Positions 22,792 to 34,171 of a stretch of 64,000 bases of DNA are shown here, piece by piece. The position numbers and the translations under genes were made by a program. The notes beneath the pieces are model-generated. The model searched no databases, was not told the origin of the DNA, and saw only the letters and a list, made by a program, of their open reading frames with translations. The number at the start of each line of letters is the position of its first letter. Position 1 is the stretch's first letter. Origin of the DNA: Costus lasius (lineage: Eukaryota > Streptophyta > Magnoliopsida > Zingiberales > Costaceae); contig CM050448.1 of NCBI GenBank assembly GCA_027563935.2, positions 65,151,843-65,215,842 of the forward strand. The letters are read 5' to 3'.

Positions 22792-23395
22792 TGTTGGGGT
22801 ATGCCCTTAAGGCTAATGTTTGAGGCCTTGGGTTGTTATCAGTATCATGTATAAACTCTATGTTTATAAAGGCAATGGTTGTTATTCAGGTTGTTGCATT
22901 ATCTGCTGCTATATGTATACTTCTGAATAATGTCTCAATGGTGTTCAGCTTGGCTGACATGCAGTATAGTCCTTAGTCAAGATATCTTGGTGAACATGAG
23001 ACAACCTTGATATGATTGAGACTAATATGTGTTCTAATCTTATAGGATGCTTCGAGCATGGAATAAGATGTAGACTCATAGGTACATTGGATGTACTGGA
23101 CAGACCCTACTTAGGATATTCAATTGCTTGTCACAATGTGAATAATCCTTGTATGCAAACAAGTGGCATATTTCCTCTGACTTGAGATCACTTGTGTTTC
23201 TAAATGATGATTGGCATTGTCTTGAGGTAGTTCAATATCATTTGAAATATAATGGTTATAGATTATCTTGGATAATGAACATGAGTCATGTTAGGGCACT
23301 AGTGATAGATATAGGATTGCCTTCTCCTTGTTTGGAGTGTGATGTTCTAAAGGGGCCCCCTGGATGAGATGGTTGAGAAAGTGTATGGCCATACC
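22792..23395 (+). repeat. 3' LTR of C1, truncated
   Basis: Starts TGTTGGGG after the polypurine tract AAGTGGGAGAT and matches the first ~604 bp of the 5' LTR, then stops at GGCCATACCC, where gypsy A sequence begins. About 1.05 kb of LTR are missing. Confidence 0.9.
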
Positions 23396-24122
23396 CTTTA
23401 ACACTCAGATTTGATAGTGGTTCATCCAAATAAAAACTCTCCCTTTCTTCAACTCGCTCTTCTTGATAATAGTGTTTAAGTCTCTGACCATTAACCTTGA
23501 ATTCTCCTGTTTCTTCACTCCATATATCCACGGCTCTGTAAGGATAGACTTTCTTTACCTGAAAAGGCCCAGACCATCGAGACTTAAGTTTTCCATGAAA
23601 AAGTCTCAATCTAGAATTGAATAAAAGAACAAAGTCACCTGGTTGGAAATCCCTTCTAAAAATATGCCGATCATGCCATCTTTTGGTTCTTTCCTTGTAA
23701 ATTTTTGCATTTTCATAAGATGAAATTCTGATCTCCTCCAACTCATTCAACTGTAATCTTCTTTTTTCTCCCACATTCTTTGAATCAAAGTTTAATGCTT
23801 TGATTGCCCAGAATGCCTTATGTTCGAGTTCTATAGGGAGATGACAAGATTTGCCATAAACTAATTGATAAGGAGACATCCCAATTGGTGTTTTGAAAGC
23901 TGTCTTGTATGCCCACAATGCATCATCAAGTTTGAATGCCCAATCTTTCCTTGTGCGTGAAACTGTCTTCTCCAAAATCCCTTTTATTTCTCTATTTGAT
24001 ATTTCAACTTGTCCACTTGTTTGAGGATGATAAGGTGTCGCCACTTTATGATTCACCCCATATTTTTTTAGTAAGGCAGAAAATTTGTGTTCTATGAAAT
24101 GCGAGCCTCCATCACTAATCAC
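23396..24122 (-). pseudogene. Gypsy A integrase, C-terminal part
   Basis: Minus-strand frame with ISDGGSHF (second catalytic Asp), [19 protein letters not shown] (catalytic Glu), a [20 protein letters not shown] segment and a C-terminal region [17 protein letters not shown]. It is shifted relative to the upstream frame; the break lies in a T9 run at about 24154-24162. The frame runs into C1 LTR sequence at 23395, so its last residues are not native. Confidence 0.88.
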
Positions 24123-25869
24123 AACTCGTGGGGTCCCAAACCTTGGAAAGATAATTTTTTTTTAATAATTTGACAACAACTCTGGAATCATTAGTTGGGG
24201 ATGCAATAGCTTCAACCCATTTTGAAACATAATCTATCGCTACAAGAATATATTTGTTACCTCCAGAAGATGGAAAAGGTCTCATGAAGTCAATTCCCCA
24301 AACATCAAATATCTCAACCTCAAGAATATTAGACAACGACATCTCATGTCTTCTGTTAATGTTGCCTGTCCTCTGACACCTATCACAGGATAAAACAAGC
24401 TTTCTAGCATCTTTAAATATTGTGGGCCAATAAAATCCTGATTGCAACACTTTGAAGGCAGTCTTCTCGGCACTGGCATGCCCACCATAAGAAGATCCAT
24501 GGCATTGGAACAGTATGTTTGCAACTTCCTTTTCGGGTACACATCTCCTGAAAATACCATCTGCACATCTTCTAAATACATAAGGCTCATCCCAAAAATA
24601 GTGTTTCACCTCAGCCAAAAATCTTTTCCTTTTTTGGTAGCTCAAATCAGGAGGAAAAATATTGGCTACAAGATAATTCACTATGTCAGCAAACCAAGGG
24701 GCTCTGAGTTGTTCAATGGTCAAGAGTTGTTCTTCAGGGAAGGAATCATTGATCTCATCATTCTTTCTAGTGTCTACCATTATTCTTGAGAGATGATCTG
24801 CGACAAGGTTTTCTGATCCCTTTTTGTCTTTAATCTCCAAATCAAATTCTTGCAGGAGTAAAATCCATCTGAGTAATCGTGGTTTACTGTCTTTTTTCTG
24901 CATTAAGTATTTCACAGCTGCATGGTCAGTGTACACTACCACTTTGGAGTTAATCAAGTATGACCTAAATTTATCAAAAGCAAATACTATGGCCAATAGT
25001 TCCTTCTCAGTGGTGGTGTAATTTTTCTGTGTTTCATCCAAGGTCTTGCTGGCATAGTGAATAACATGAGGTTTCTTATCTTTTCTCTGTCCCAAGACTG
25101 CTTCCACTGCATAATCACTGGCATCACACATGAGTTCAAAGGGTAAGTTCCAATCTGGGGGTTGAATGATGGGTGCTGAAACCAATGCTTTCTTTAACTC
25201 CTGAAAAGAAAACAGACATTTCTCATCAAAGCAGAATTTGACATCTTTATAAAGTAAATCAATTAAAGGTTTAGCAAGTTTAGAGAAGTCCCTGATGAAC
25301 CTGTAAAACCCTGCATGTCCTAAAAAACTTCTAATCTCCTTGACAGTGGTGGGTGGTGCTAGCTTCTCAATCACTTCTATCTTAGCCTTGTCCACTTCAA
25401 TCCCTCTCTCTGAAACAAGATGGCCTAAAACTATCCCCTGTCTAACCATAAAGTGACACTTTTCCCAATTCAAGACAAGGTTAGTCTCTTCGTATCTCTG
25501 TAAGACTCTAGAGAGATTAGCTAAGCAGTCATCAAAAGTGAAACCATAGACAGAGAAATCATCCATAAAAACATCCATGAAGTCTTCAATAAATTCAAAA
25601 AAAATTGCCATCATACACCTTTGAAAAGTTGCAGGTGCATTGCATAAACAGAAGGGCATTCTTCTATAAGCAAAAGTACCATATGGACATATAAAAGTGG
25701 TTTTATCTTGATCGTCAGGATGAATAGGAATCTGAAAAAATCCGGAATACCCATCAAGAAAATAAAAGTGAGAGTGTTTGGCAAGTCTTTCCACCATTTG
25801 ATCAATGAAAGGTAAGGGAAAATGATCTTTCCTAGTGGCAACATTTAATTTTCTATAATCAATACACAT
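24115..25869 (-). pseudogene. Gypsy A RT, RNase H and integrase N-terminal part
   Basis: 584 codons: reverse transcriptase with [15 protein letters not shown] (38-44) and the catalytic FMDD (101-104, a usual Athila/Tat form of YXDD), RNase H with [25 protein letters not shown] and [10 protein letters not shown], then the integrase HHCC region ([14 protein letters not shown]...CDRCQRTG) and the first catalytic Asp in [11 protein letters not shown]. Upstream it is out of frame with the protease/RT start: 4 bp appear missing at about 25873-25880 in the TSG-WRMCIDY region. Confidence 0.9.
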
Positions 25870-27248
25870 ACGCCACTAGTGACATTTCTAACAGGTATCA
25901 ATTCATTAGCCTTATTTTTCATTACAGTGACACCTCCCTTCTTTGGAACACAGTGTACAGGGCTCACCCACTTACTATCTGAGATAGGGTAGATAATACC
26001 TGCATCTAGCAATTTTAGTACTTCCTTCTTCACCACTTCCTTCATGGACGGGTTGAGCCTTCTCTGAAAATCTACATGCGGTTTGTGCTCATCCTTCATG
26101 TGAATCCTATGCATATAAAAAGAAGGATTAATCCCTTTTAAGTCATAAATGCAATACCCAATTACCTTCCTATGAATTCTTAACTCCTTCAAGAGTAGAT
26201 CAGTTTCCCTGGCATCTAATTTAGCATCCACAATCACAGGGTAGGTGGAGTTAGGACCAAGAAATTCATATCTAAGATTATCAGGTAAATCTTTCAACTC
26301 AACTTTAGGGATCTTTTCACTTTCATTATCAAAAGTAGCACAATCTAAAATATCATGTTTTTCATCATCGAATTCATCAAAATCATTCTCAAAAACAGAA
26401 TTATCAATTTTTTCACAAGAATTTTTCAAGATATCAGAAAAAGAATCAGAAGTTGAAACATCAGCATAAGAATCATCAAACAAACAACTAATATCATAAA
26501 CTGTGTCATCAATGGCATGAATAGTGCAATAAGAACTGGCATATGCAGGTTTTTTCAATGAATTATTCAAATCAAACTCAATCTTATCATTGCCAATTCT
26601 TAAGGCAAGTTTACCGTTCCGTACATCAAATAGGGCTCCAGCAGTGGCTAAGAACGGCCTACCCAAAATAATAGGAATCTTGGCATCCTCTTCCATTTCA
26701 AGTACCACAAAATCAGCAGGTATGAAGTACTTACCAACTTGAATAGGAACATCCTCTAGAATACCTACTGGATATTTTACTGATCGATCGGCGAGCTGCA
26801 AAGAAATTGCAGTCGGCTTAGGAGCTCCCATGTCCAATTTCCTGCACACAGATAAAGGCATGAGACTTACACTAGCCCCTAGATCACATAAGGCTCGGTC
26901 GAAAGCCATACTACCAATAAAACATGGGATAGAAAAGCTACCTGGATCATTCAATTTTGGTGGCAACCTGTTTTGAATGATAGCACTACATTCTTCAGTT
27001 AAAGCCACAGTACCATAGTTCTCTATCTTTCTTTTGTTAGACAAGATTTCTTTCAAAAATTTAGCATATATGGACATTTGAGATAAAGCTTCAGTAAATG
27101 GTATGTTAATGTAAAGCTTTTTCAAAACATCAAGAAATTTCCCAAATTGCTTATCTAACTTTTCCTGCACTAACCTTTGGGGAAAAGGTACTGGTGGTCT
27201 ATAAGGAGGAGGTAGATTAGTTTTAGAATCATCTTCTTTACATGGCAC
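25845..27248 (-). pseudogene. Gypsy A protease and RT N-terminal part
   Basis: 467 codons starting in the gag-protease linker (PPPYRPPVPFPQRL, FGKFLDVLKKLYINIPF). The aspartic protease motif is CDLGASVSLMP (Asp122) with IPIILGRPFLATAGA downstream. Then comes the RT N-terminus (KEVLKLLDAGIIYPISDSKWVSPV). It ends in wrong frame after NVTSG because of the small deletion noted for the next part. Confidence 0.9.
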
Positions 27249-27890
27249 ATCCCCTTTTGGTTTACTTTCCTTTTGAGGTGTTAAACTAGGTAGGGTTTGT
27301 TCATGTTTAGAAGATTTTTCTAATTCTAATTCCTCATCATGATCATTAATAGACTCTTTCTCCTTAAGTTCTCTTAATTGTCCCCCACTTCTAGTGATAA
27401 TGGCAATGCATGTTCCCCAGAGTTTAATCTAGACATTTGTTCTTCTAGAACTTTATTGTGGGCCACTAAGGATTCTAATTGAGAAGCAAGGTGACTAACA
27501 GTTTCTTCAAGATCCTCAAATTTTTTTGTGTTTTGAATTTACAATGATTGAATTTGGCTAGCTGAAAGTTTCTCTAGCATGGGTTCACTAACCTTTTCAG
27601 TCAAGGGTTGCTGATCCTCATTCTCATTCTTACCAAGTTGATGACAATATAACATTCCTTCATCTGGAGTCCATTAGCTATGATTCAAGGACATCTCTTC
27701 AAGCAACTTGAAAGCATCGTCAAATGTTCTACTCATCAAGGCTCCCCCTGTAGCAGCATCAATAATTAGACGGGTATTATAACCTAAGCTAGAATAAAAT
27801 GTCTGAATTAGAAACTCATTTTCGAGGCCATGGTTAGGACACTTCCGTTGTAGATCATGGAATCTCTCCCCTGCATCGCTGAGTGATTCT
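27249..27890 (-). pseudogene. Gypsy A gag, C-terminal half
   Basis: Continues gag after the solo LTR with GERFHDLQRKCPNHGLE and TFYSSLGYNTRLIIDAATGG, then NHS-stop-WTPDEG and at least two more stops before the protease frame. The zinc-knuckle segment present in the related gag of element B (CDICGNHGHYSEEC) is absent: sequence jumps from the GKNEN region to EPMLEKL. The bases CCGCT at 27891-27895 are the solo-LTR target duplication. Confidence 0.85.
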
Positions 27891-27895
27891 CCGCT

Positions 27896-29853
27896 TGATA
27901 GCCCGAAAGGGAACACAACAAATCTGGCACGCGTGTACCTTGGACTAATCCTTGGTAACGGCACCAAAAACTTGTTGTTAAACCGCAAGTGCCCAGGTAT
28001 ACGAAGTAATAAAAAATTATCAAATCCACAGGGACCTACGTTGTCGAATACTAAATAGTTGATTTCTTACTAACTAGGCAAAACAAGATCGTGAGAATAG
28101 AAATCGGTAACTAAAAGCAGGATTATCAGAGAGAAAAGCTGGGATTAGGGTTTCGTTCACTTAAACTTTTATGACTAGACATGAATAAGGATTTCGTTGA
28201 TTCAATTTCATCATGAAGAAGATATTATCAAAGGATGAACTCAAGGATCACTTTCGTGCATCCGAGCTCTAGAATCTCTAGTGGAGTCTCAAGGATCACT
28301 TTCGTGCATCCGAGTCTCGCAACTAGTTTTGCTCAAGGACCTCCAACATTCCGATCTTTGCTTTCGCACAAGATCTCCACGTTTGACAAATAGACTCGAT
28401 CTATGGATTCATGTTATAATCATGACAATTATTTTACTAGAAAAGATCAAGATGTATCTAACCTAAGGAAGGGATCCTAACATGCAATTCTAGGGTTCCA
28501 AATTCTCAAGCAATTACCTTTCAGTCTCAAGCGAAAATTCTAAGAACATAATTAATAATATGAACTTAAAGAGAGTCTAAGCACAATTATCACATGAGCA
28601 AAATCATCATGCTAAAATCAAACTCAACGAAATATTGAAAAAGAAGTTATCTAATCATTAAAAGTCAAGTGAACTACTCCCCCATGTCCCAAGAGCAGTT
28701 TAAGCTAGCATGGCGAAGGAAATACAATATTCCATAATTTCAGAATATCAGAAATCAACAAAAGGAAGAGTTTTTAGAAAATACGGCACGGCTGTGAAGT
28801 ATTTCACAGCCGTATTTTATAAAAGAAGGCGTGAACAGTGGTGGCGATCCTTCTTCCCTTGATTTCTCCTCCAATTTGTCTCTTTTCGATCTGAAACTTC
28901 CGGTACGTTGTCTCCTTCACCAGGCGATGCTTCGATTGAAAAATCACGGCCGGAGGTTGTTTGAATCGAGCGCGGCGGTGAAACCCTCCACGGTGGCGTG
29001 GATCGCGATTTCTCCCTCCACGGTCAATCAAAATTGAGGCCTTTTGTCTCTCTATAATCCTCTCGTGAAAAGCTCCCCTTTTGCTTCTTACGGCATCGAA
29101 TATAAACTTCTGGATCGTCCGCAATCATCTCCGCAAGGATCGGGCGTGGACATTGACCTGGGAATCGCATTCAAACACCGGAATACGGCAATGTAATATC
29201 TTACAACACTGCCATAAAATCCATCGATTATTCTGTTCTGAAATTGCTGGAACAATACGGCAGTGCCGTAAAATCGGCTGAACTCTCTGGTCGAATTCGT
29301 CTGGAAAATACGGCCCGTAAACTGGTTTACGATAGTGCCGTAATTTCAGGGCAACTTTCTGTTCTGAAGACGTCTGGATAATACGGCCCGTAAACTGGTT
29401 TATGGCAGTGCCATAATTTCAGCGAAGGTCTCTATTCCGAAAGCGCCCAAAATACGGCCGTGTAAATACTTACGGTGGTGCCGTAATTTTGAGAAAGCCT
29501 TCTGTTCGGTAAATCACCAAAATACGGCCATGATCTCGATAATACGGTAGCAGTGAAAAATACGGTACCGTAAAATCCTTTACGGCCCTGCCGTATTTTT
29601 GGTTCTTTGCCTCGATTTGCGTAAAATTTCTTGGGTGCCTTCTTCTTGATGATGAGAACTCTTCCATGTATTTGATTTTGCTTGAAAACGCCTAAAATAG
29701 CGTCTTTTTGCCTAAAAAACATGAAAAACCAAAACAGAAGTAGACTTTGCAATATTTGATGGGTTTAGCATGGAAACAAGTAAAAGATCCTCAATTTAGC
29801 TTGAAAAGGTATCTAAAATGATGCAAAATATACTACATATTTTAGTGTCATCA
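27896..29853 (-). mobile_element. Solo LTR of the A family inside A gag
   Basis: A 1958-bp LTR with plus-strand ends TGATAGCCCG and GTGTCATCA, flanked by CCGCT at 27891-27895 and 29854-29858. It is related to but clearly more diverged than the A LTRs, has degenerate palindromes (one intact at about 29259-29273), and no internal region. This is the product of LTR-LTR recombination of an inserted element. Confidence 0.93.
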
Positions 29854-29858
29854 CCGCT

Positions 29859-30350
29859 CTTTTGTTGAAAGTTCGTGATTCGCTTCCTCAATTGGATAGT
29901 CTTGCTTGGTGGAAAATATTTCATCAGAAAAGCTTTTGATAATTGTTCCCACGTTGTGAAGGTGTTGGGTCCACGAGAATGCAACCAAGATCGTGCTTGA
30001 TCCCTGAGAGAAAAAGGGAATAATATCAGTTTTAGTGCATCATAAGAAACTCCATGAATTTTTATGGTATTGCAATATTCAAGAAAAATATATAAGTGTA
30101 AATAAGGATCTTCGATTGATGATCCTCCAAACTGATTTTGCTGAATCATAGTCAAGAGGGCAGGATTAATCTCAAAGTTGGTGGCCTCAATTGCAGGTTT
30201 AGCAATGCTAAAGTGTATCCCTTGAGGATTAGGGGTTGCATAGTCCCTTAGTGATCTTTGCTCAGCCATTAGAAGTGAATTTCCTGCGCATGCTAGAGCA
30301 AACTGATCAATTGATGTAAGTAAACAGAGAAGAATAAAAAGATAAAACAT
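29859..30350 (-). pseudogene. Gypsy A gag, N-terminal half
   Basis: Gag likely starts at the Met at 30269 (MAEQRSLRDYATPNPQG), with NFEINPALLTMIQQNQFGG, LYIFLEYCNTIK, PFSLRDQARSWLHS and TTWEQLSKAFLMKYFPPSKT, the standard retrotransposon gag signature. It is cut after QQKSG by the solo LTR; the last residues of the open frame are LTR sequence. Confidence 0.88.
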
Positions 30351-30406
30351 AAATGAAACCTAGTCTAGCAATAATCTCAACCTCTTTAATATCGACAAAA
30401 CTAAGG

Positions 30407-30424
30407 TCCCCGGCAACAGCGCCA
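30407..30424 (-). other. Primer binding site of gypsy A (Asp tRNA type)
   Basis: Minus strand TGGCGCTGTTGCCGGGGA, six bases inside the 5' LTR end, matches the Asp-tRNA type primer site of Athila/Tat elements with one change. Confidence 0.85.
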
Positions 30425-30430
30425 AAAACT

Positions 30431-32522
30431 TGATAGCCCGAAAGGGAACACTACAAGTCTGGCACGCGTGTACCTTGGACTAATCCTTGGTAACGACATC
30501 AAAAACTTAATGTTAAACCGCAAGTGCACGGGTATACGAAGTAATAAAGAAAGTATCGAACCAACAGGGACTTACGTTGTCAAATACTAAATAATTGATT
30601 TTTCACTATCTAGGCAATCGAATTAAAGTCAAGCAAATATCGCAAATAAACGAGAGAAAACTATCAGAGAGAAAGCTGGGACTAGGGTTTCGTTCACTTT
30701 AACTTTTATGACTAGATATGAATAAGGATTTCGTTAGTTCAATTTTATCATGATCAAGATGTAATTTACTTAATAAAAGGATTGTTTCACTTTCGTGCAA
30801 ACAACCGCACAGGGATTTGTCCTCGCTTTCGTGCAAGATTCATCCCAACGCTGAAGATAAGTAAATTATCAAACAATGAACTCAAGGATCACTTTCGTGC
30901 ATCCGAATTCTAGGTTGATAATCTCTAGAAGAGTCTCAAGGATCACTTTCGTGCATCCGAGTCTCGACACTAGTTTTACTCTTGGATCTCCAACGTTCCG
31001 ATCCTTGCTTTCACACAAGATCTCCACTTTTGACAAGTAGACTCGATCTATAGATACATGTTATAATCATGGCAATTAATCTACTAGAACAGATCAAATT
31101 AGATCTAACCTAAGGAAGGGATCCTAACATGCAATTCTAGGGTTCCAAATTCTCAAGCAATTACCTTTCAGTCAATAGCGAAAATTCTAAAAACATAATT
31201 AGTAACATGGATCTATAGAGAGTCTAAGCACAATTATCACAAGAGCAAAATCATCATGCTAAGATTAAACGCAACGAAATAGTGAGAAAGAAGTTATCTA
31301 ATCATTAAAAATAAAGTGAACTACTCCCCCATGGCCCAAGAGTAATTTAAGCTAGCATGGTGAAGGAAATACAATATTCCATAATTTCAGAAAATCAAAA
31401 ATCAACAAAAGGAAGATTTTTTTTAGAAAATAAGGCATGGCTGTGAAGTATTTCACAGCCGTATTTTGCAAAAGAAGGCGTGAATAGTGGTGGCGATCCT
31501 TCTTCCTCTGATTTCTCCTCCAATTTGTCTCCTTTCGATCTAAAACCTCTGGCACGTCGTCTTCTTCACCAGGCGATGCTTCAATAAAAGAATCACGGCC
31601 GGAGATCATCTGGATTGAGCGCGGTGGTGAAACCCTAGGCGGTGGCGTGTACTCCGAATTCTCCCTCGACAGTTAACCAAGTTTGGGGCTTTTGGTGTCT
31701 GGCTAATCCTACCCTCCAAAGCTCCGCTTTTGCTTCTTACGGCTTTGAATATAAAGCTCTGGATCGCCCGCAAGAATCTCCGCAAAGATCGGGCGTGAAG
31801 ATTGACCTGGGAATCGCGTTCAAACACCGAAATACGACAGTGTAATATCTTACGGCACTGCCGTAAAATCCATCGATCGTTCTGTTCTGAAATTGCTGGA
31901 AAAAACGGCACCGTAATTTTGTTTACGGCAGTGCCGTAAAATCGGCTGAACTCTCTGGTTGGATTCGTCGGGGAAATACGGCTTGTGTAATTCTTTACGG
32001 CAGTGCCGTAATTTCAGGGCAACTTTCTGTTCTGAAGATGCTTCAAAATACGGCCCGTAAACTGGGTTACGGTAGTGCCGTAATTTCGGCAAAAGTTTCT
32101 GTTCAGAAAGTTCCCCAAAATACGGCCTTTTAAATCCTTACGGCGGTGCCGTATTTTCGCGAAAACCTTCTGTTTGGAAAATCACCAAAATACGGCCGTG
32201 ATCTCGATAATACGGTAGCCGTGAAAAATACGGTATCGTAAAATCCCTTACGGCATTGCCGTATTTTGGGTTCCTTGCCTCGATTTGCATGCAATTTCTT
32301 GGGTGACTTCTTCTTGATGATGAGAACTCTTCCATATATTTGATTTTGCTTGAAAACGCCTAAAATAGTGCCTTTTTGCCTAAAAACCATGAAAAACCAA
32401 AATAGAAGTAGACTTTGCAATAATCGATAAATTTAGTATGAAAACAAGTAAAAGATCTTCAATCTAGCATGAAAAGATATCAAAAAATGATACAAAATAT
32501 ACTATATATTTTGGTGTCATCA
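30431..32522 (-). repeat. 5' LTR of gypsy A (middle LTR of three)
   Basis: A 2092-bp LTR with ends TGATAGCCCG and GTGTCATCA. Palindromes start at 31851, 31924, 31996, 32068, 32139 and 32249, the same phase as in the left copy. Unusually it is followed on the right by 3'-tail sequence of the A family rather than by a target site, so it is also the 3' LTR of a second, deleted unit. Confidence 0.9.
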
Positions 32523-32572
32523 AAATACATAAGGCTCAAACTTTGCTTGTCCTCAACCAAAAATAGATCTAA
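32523..32572 (-). other. Remnant of a deleted A-family internal region
   Basis: The first ~43 bp after the LTR (AAATACATAAGGCTCAAAC...) match the A 3' tail at 2068 onward with two changes, then the sequence jumps into LTR sequence. It is all that remains of the body of the upstream tandem unit. Confidence 0.8.
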
Positions 32573-34171
32573 CCTAAGAAAATTTCAAGGATCACTTTCA
32601 TGCATCCGAGTCTCGACACTAGTTTTACTCTTGGATCTCCAACGTTCCGATCCTTGCTTTCCCACAAGATCTCCACGTTTGACAAATAGACTCGATCTAT
32701 AGATACATGTTATAATCATGGCAATTAATCTACTAGAACAGATCAAATTAGATCTAACCTAAGGAAGGGATCCTAACATGCAATTCTAGGGTTCCAAATT
32801 CTCAAGCAATTACCTTTCAGTCAATAGCGAAAATTCTAAAAACATAATTAGTAACATGGATCTATAGAGAGTCTAAGCACAATTATCACAAGAGCAAAAT
32901 CATCATGCTAAGATTAAACGCAATGAAATAGTGAGAAAGAAGTTATCTAATCATTAAAAATCAAGTGAACTACTCCCCCATGTCCCAAGAGTAATTTAAG
33001 CTAGCATGGTGAAGGAAATACAATATTCCATAATTTCAAAAAATCGAAAATCAACAAAAGGAAGAGTTATTTTAGAAAATAAGGCACGGCTGTGAAGTAT
33101 TTCACAGCCGTATTTTGCAAAAGAAGGCGTGAACAGTGGTGGCGATCCTTCTTCCTCTGATTTCTCCTCCAATTTGTCTCCTTTCGATCTGAAACCTCTG
33201 GCACGTCGTCTTCTTCACCAGGCGATGCTTCAGTAGAAGAATCACGGCCGGAGATCGTCTGGATCGAGCGCAGTGGTGAAACCCTAGGCAGTGGCGTGTA
33301 CTCCGAATTCTCCCTCGACAGTTAACCAAGTTTGGGGCTTTTGGTGTCTGGCTAATCCTCCCCTCCAAAGCTCCGCTTTTGCTTCTTACAGCTTTGAATA
33401 TAAAGCCCTAGATCGCCCGCAAGAATCTCCGCAAAGATCGGGCATGAAGATTGACCAAGGAATCGTGTTCAAACACCGAAATACAGCAGTGTAATATCTT
33501 ACGGCACTACCATAAAATCCATCGATCGTTCTGTTCTGAAATTGCTGGAAAATACGGCGCCATAATTTTGTTTACGGCAGTGCCGTAAAATCGGCTGAAC
33601 TCTCTGGTCGGATTCGTCGGGGAAATACGGCCCGTGTAATTCTTTACGGCAGTGCCGTAATTTCAGGGCAACTTTCTGTTCTGAAGATGCTTCAAAATAC
33701 GGCCCGTAAACTGGGTTACGGCAGTGCCGTAATTTCGGCAAAAGTCTCTGTTCAGAAAGTGCCCCAAAATACGGCCGTGTAAATCCTTACGGCGGTGCCG
33801 TATTTTCGTGAAAACCTTCTGTTTGGAAAATCACCAAAATACAGCCGTGATCTCGATAATACGGTATTCGTGAAAAATACGGTACTGTAAAATCCCTTAC
33901 GGCACTGCCGTATTTTGGGTTCCTTGCCTCGATTTGCGTGAAATTTCTTGGGTGACTTCTTCTTGATGATGAGAACTCTTCCATATATTTGATTTTGCTT
34001 GAAAATGCCTAAAATAGTGCCTTTTTGCCTGAAAACTATGAAAAACCAAAATAGAAGTAGACTTTGCAATAATCAATAAATTTAGTATGAAAACAAGTAA
34101 AAGATCTTCAATCTAGTATGAAAAGATATCAAAAAATAATACAAAATATACTATATATTTTGGTGTCATCA
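32573..34171 (-). repeat. Third A-family LTR, truncated
   Basis: Matches the A LTR from the repeat AAGGATCACTTTC onward to the terminal GTGTCATCA, lacking about 0.5 kb of its U5 side. Palindromes persist near 33582, 33654 and 33717. Its intact end abuts element B gag at 34172, the outer junction of the A array. Confidence 0.88.

Larger units (their letters stand above)
2621..23395 (+). mobile_element. Copia element C1, split by C2
   Basis: Ty1/copia element on the plus strand: 5' LTR 2621-4276, initiator-Met primer site 4279-4290, long leader, gag-pol from about 6075, polypurine tract 22781-22791 and a truncated 3' LTR 22792-23395. C2 is inserted in the RNase H region at 9486-22295 with a perfect AAGGA duplication. 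C1 itself lies in the 3' part of gypsy A. Its 3' LTR lacks about 1.05 kb, so no target duplication can be tested. Confidence 0.9.
1..32522 (-). mobile_element. Gypsy element A (Athila/Tat-like), heavily nested
   Basis: This Ty3/gypsy retrotransposon is read on the minus strand: 5' LTR 30431-32522, Asp-type primer site 30407-30424, gag, protease, reverse transcriptase, RNase H, integrase, a 3' non-coding tail (2068-2620) and a 3' LTR (1-2067, its last ~26 bp lie before the window). The Asp-type primer site and the protease-RT-RNase H-integrase order place it near Athila/Tat; that lineage call is by motif memory. The two LTRs look about 98% alike by eye, so the insertion is young, yet every coding part is broken. 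Two insertions interrupt it: copia C1 (2621-23395) and a solo LTR (27896-29853). Without them it would be about 9.8 kb. Confidence 0.85.

Noticed and set aside
29077..29281. Open frames overlapping the solo LTR palindromes
   Set aside because: Chance frames in LTR sequence, broken in the other LTR copies.
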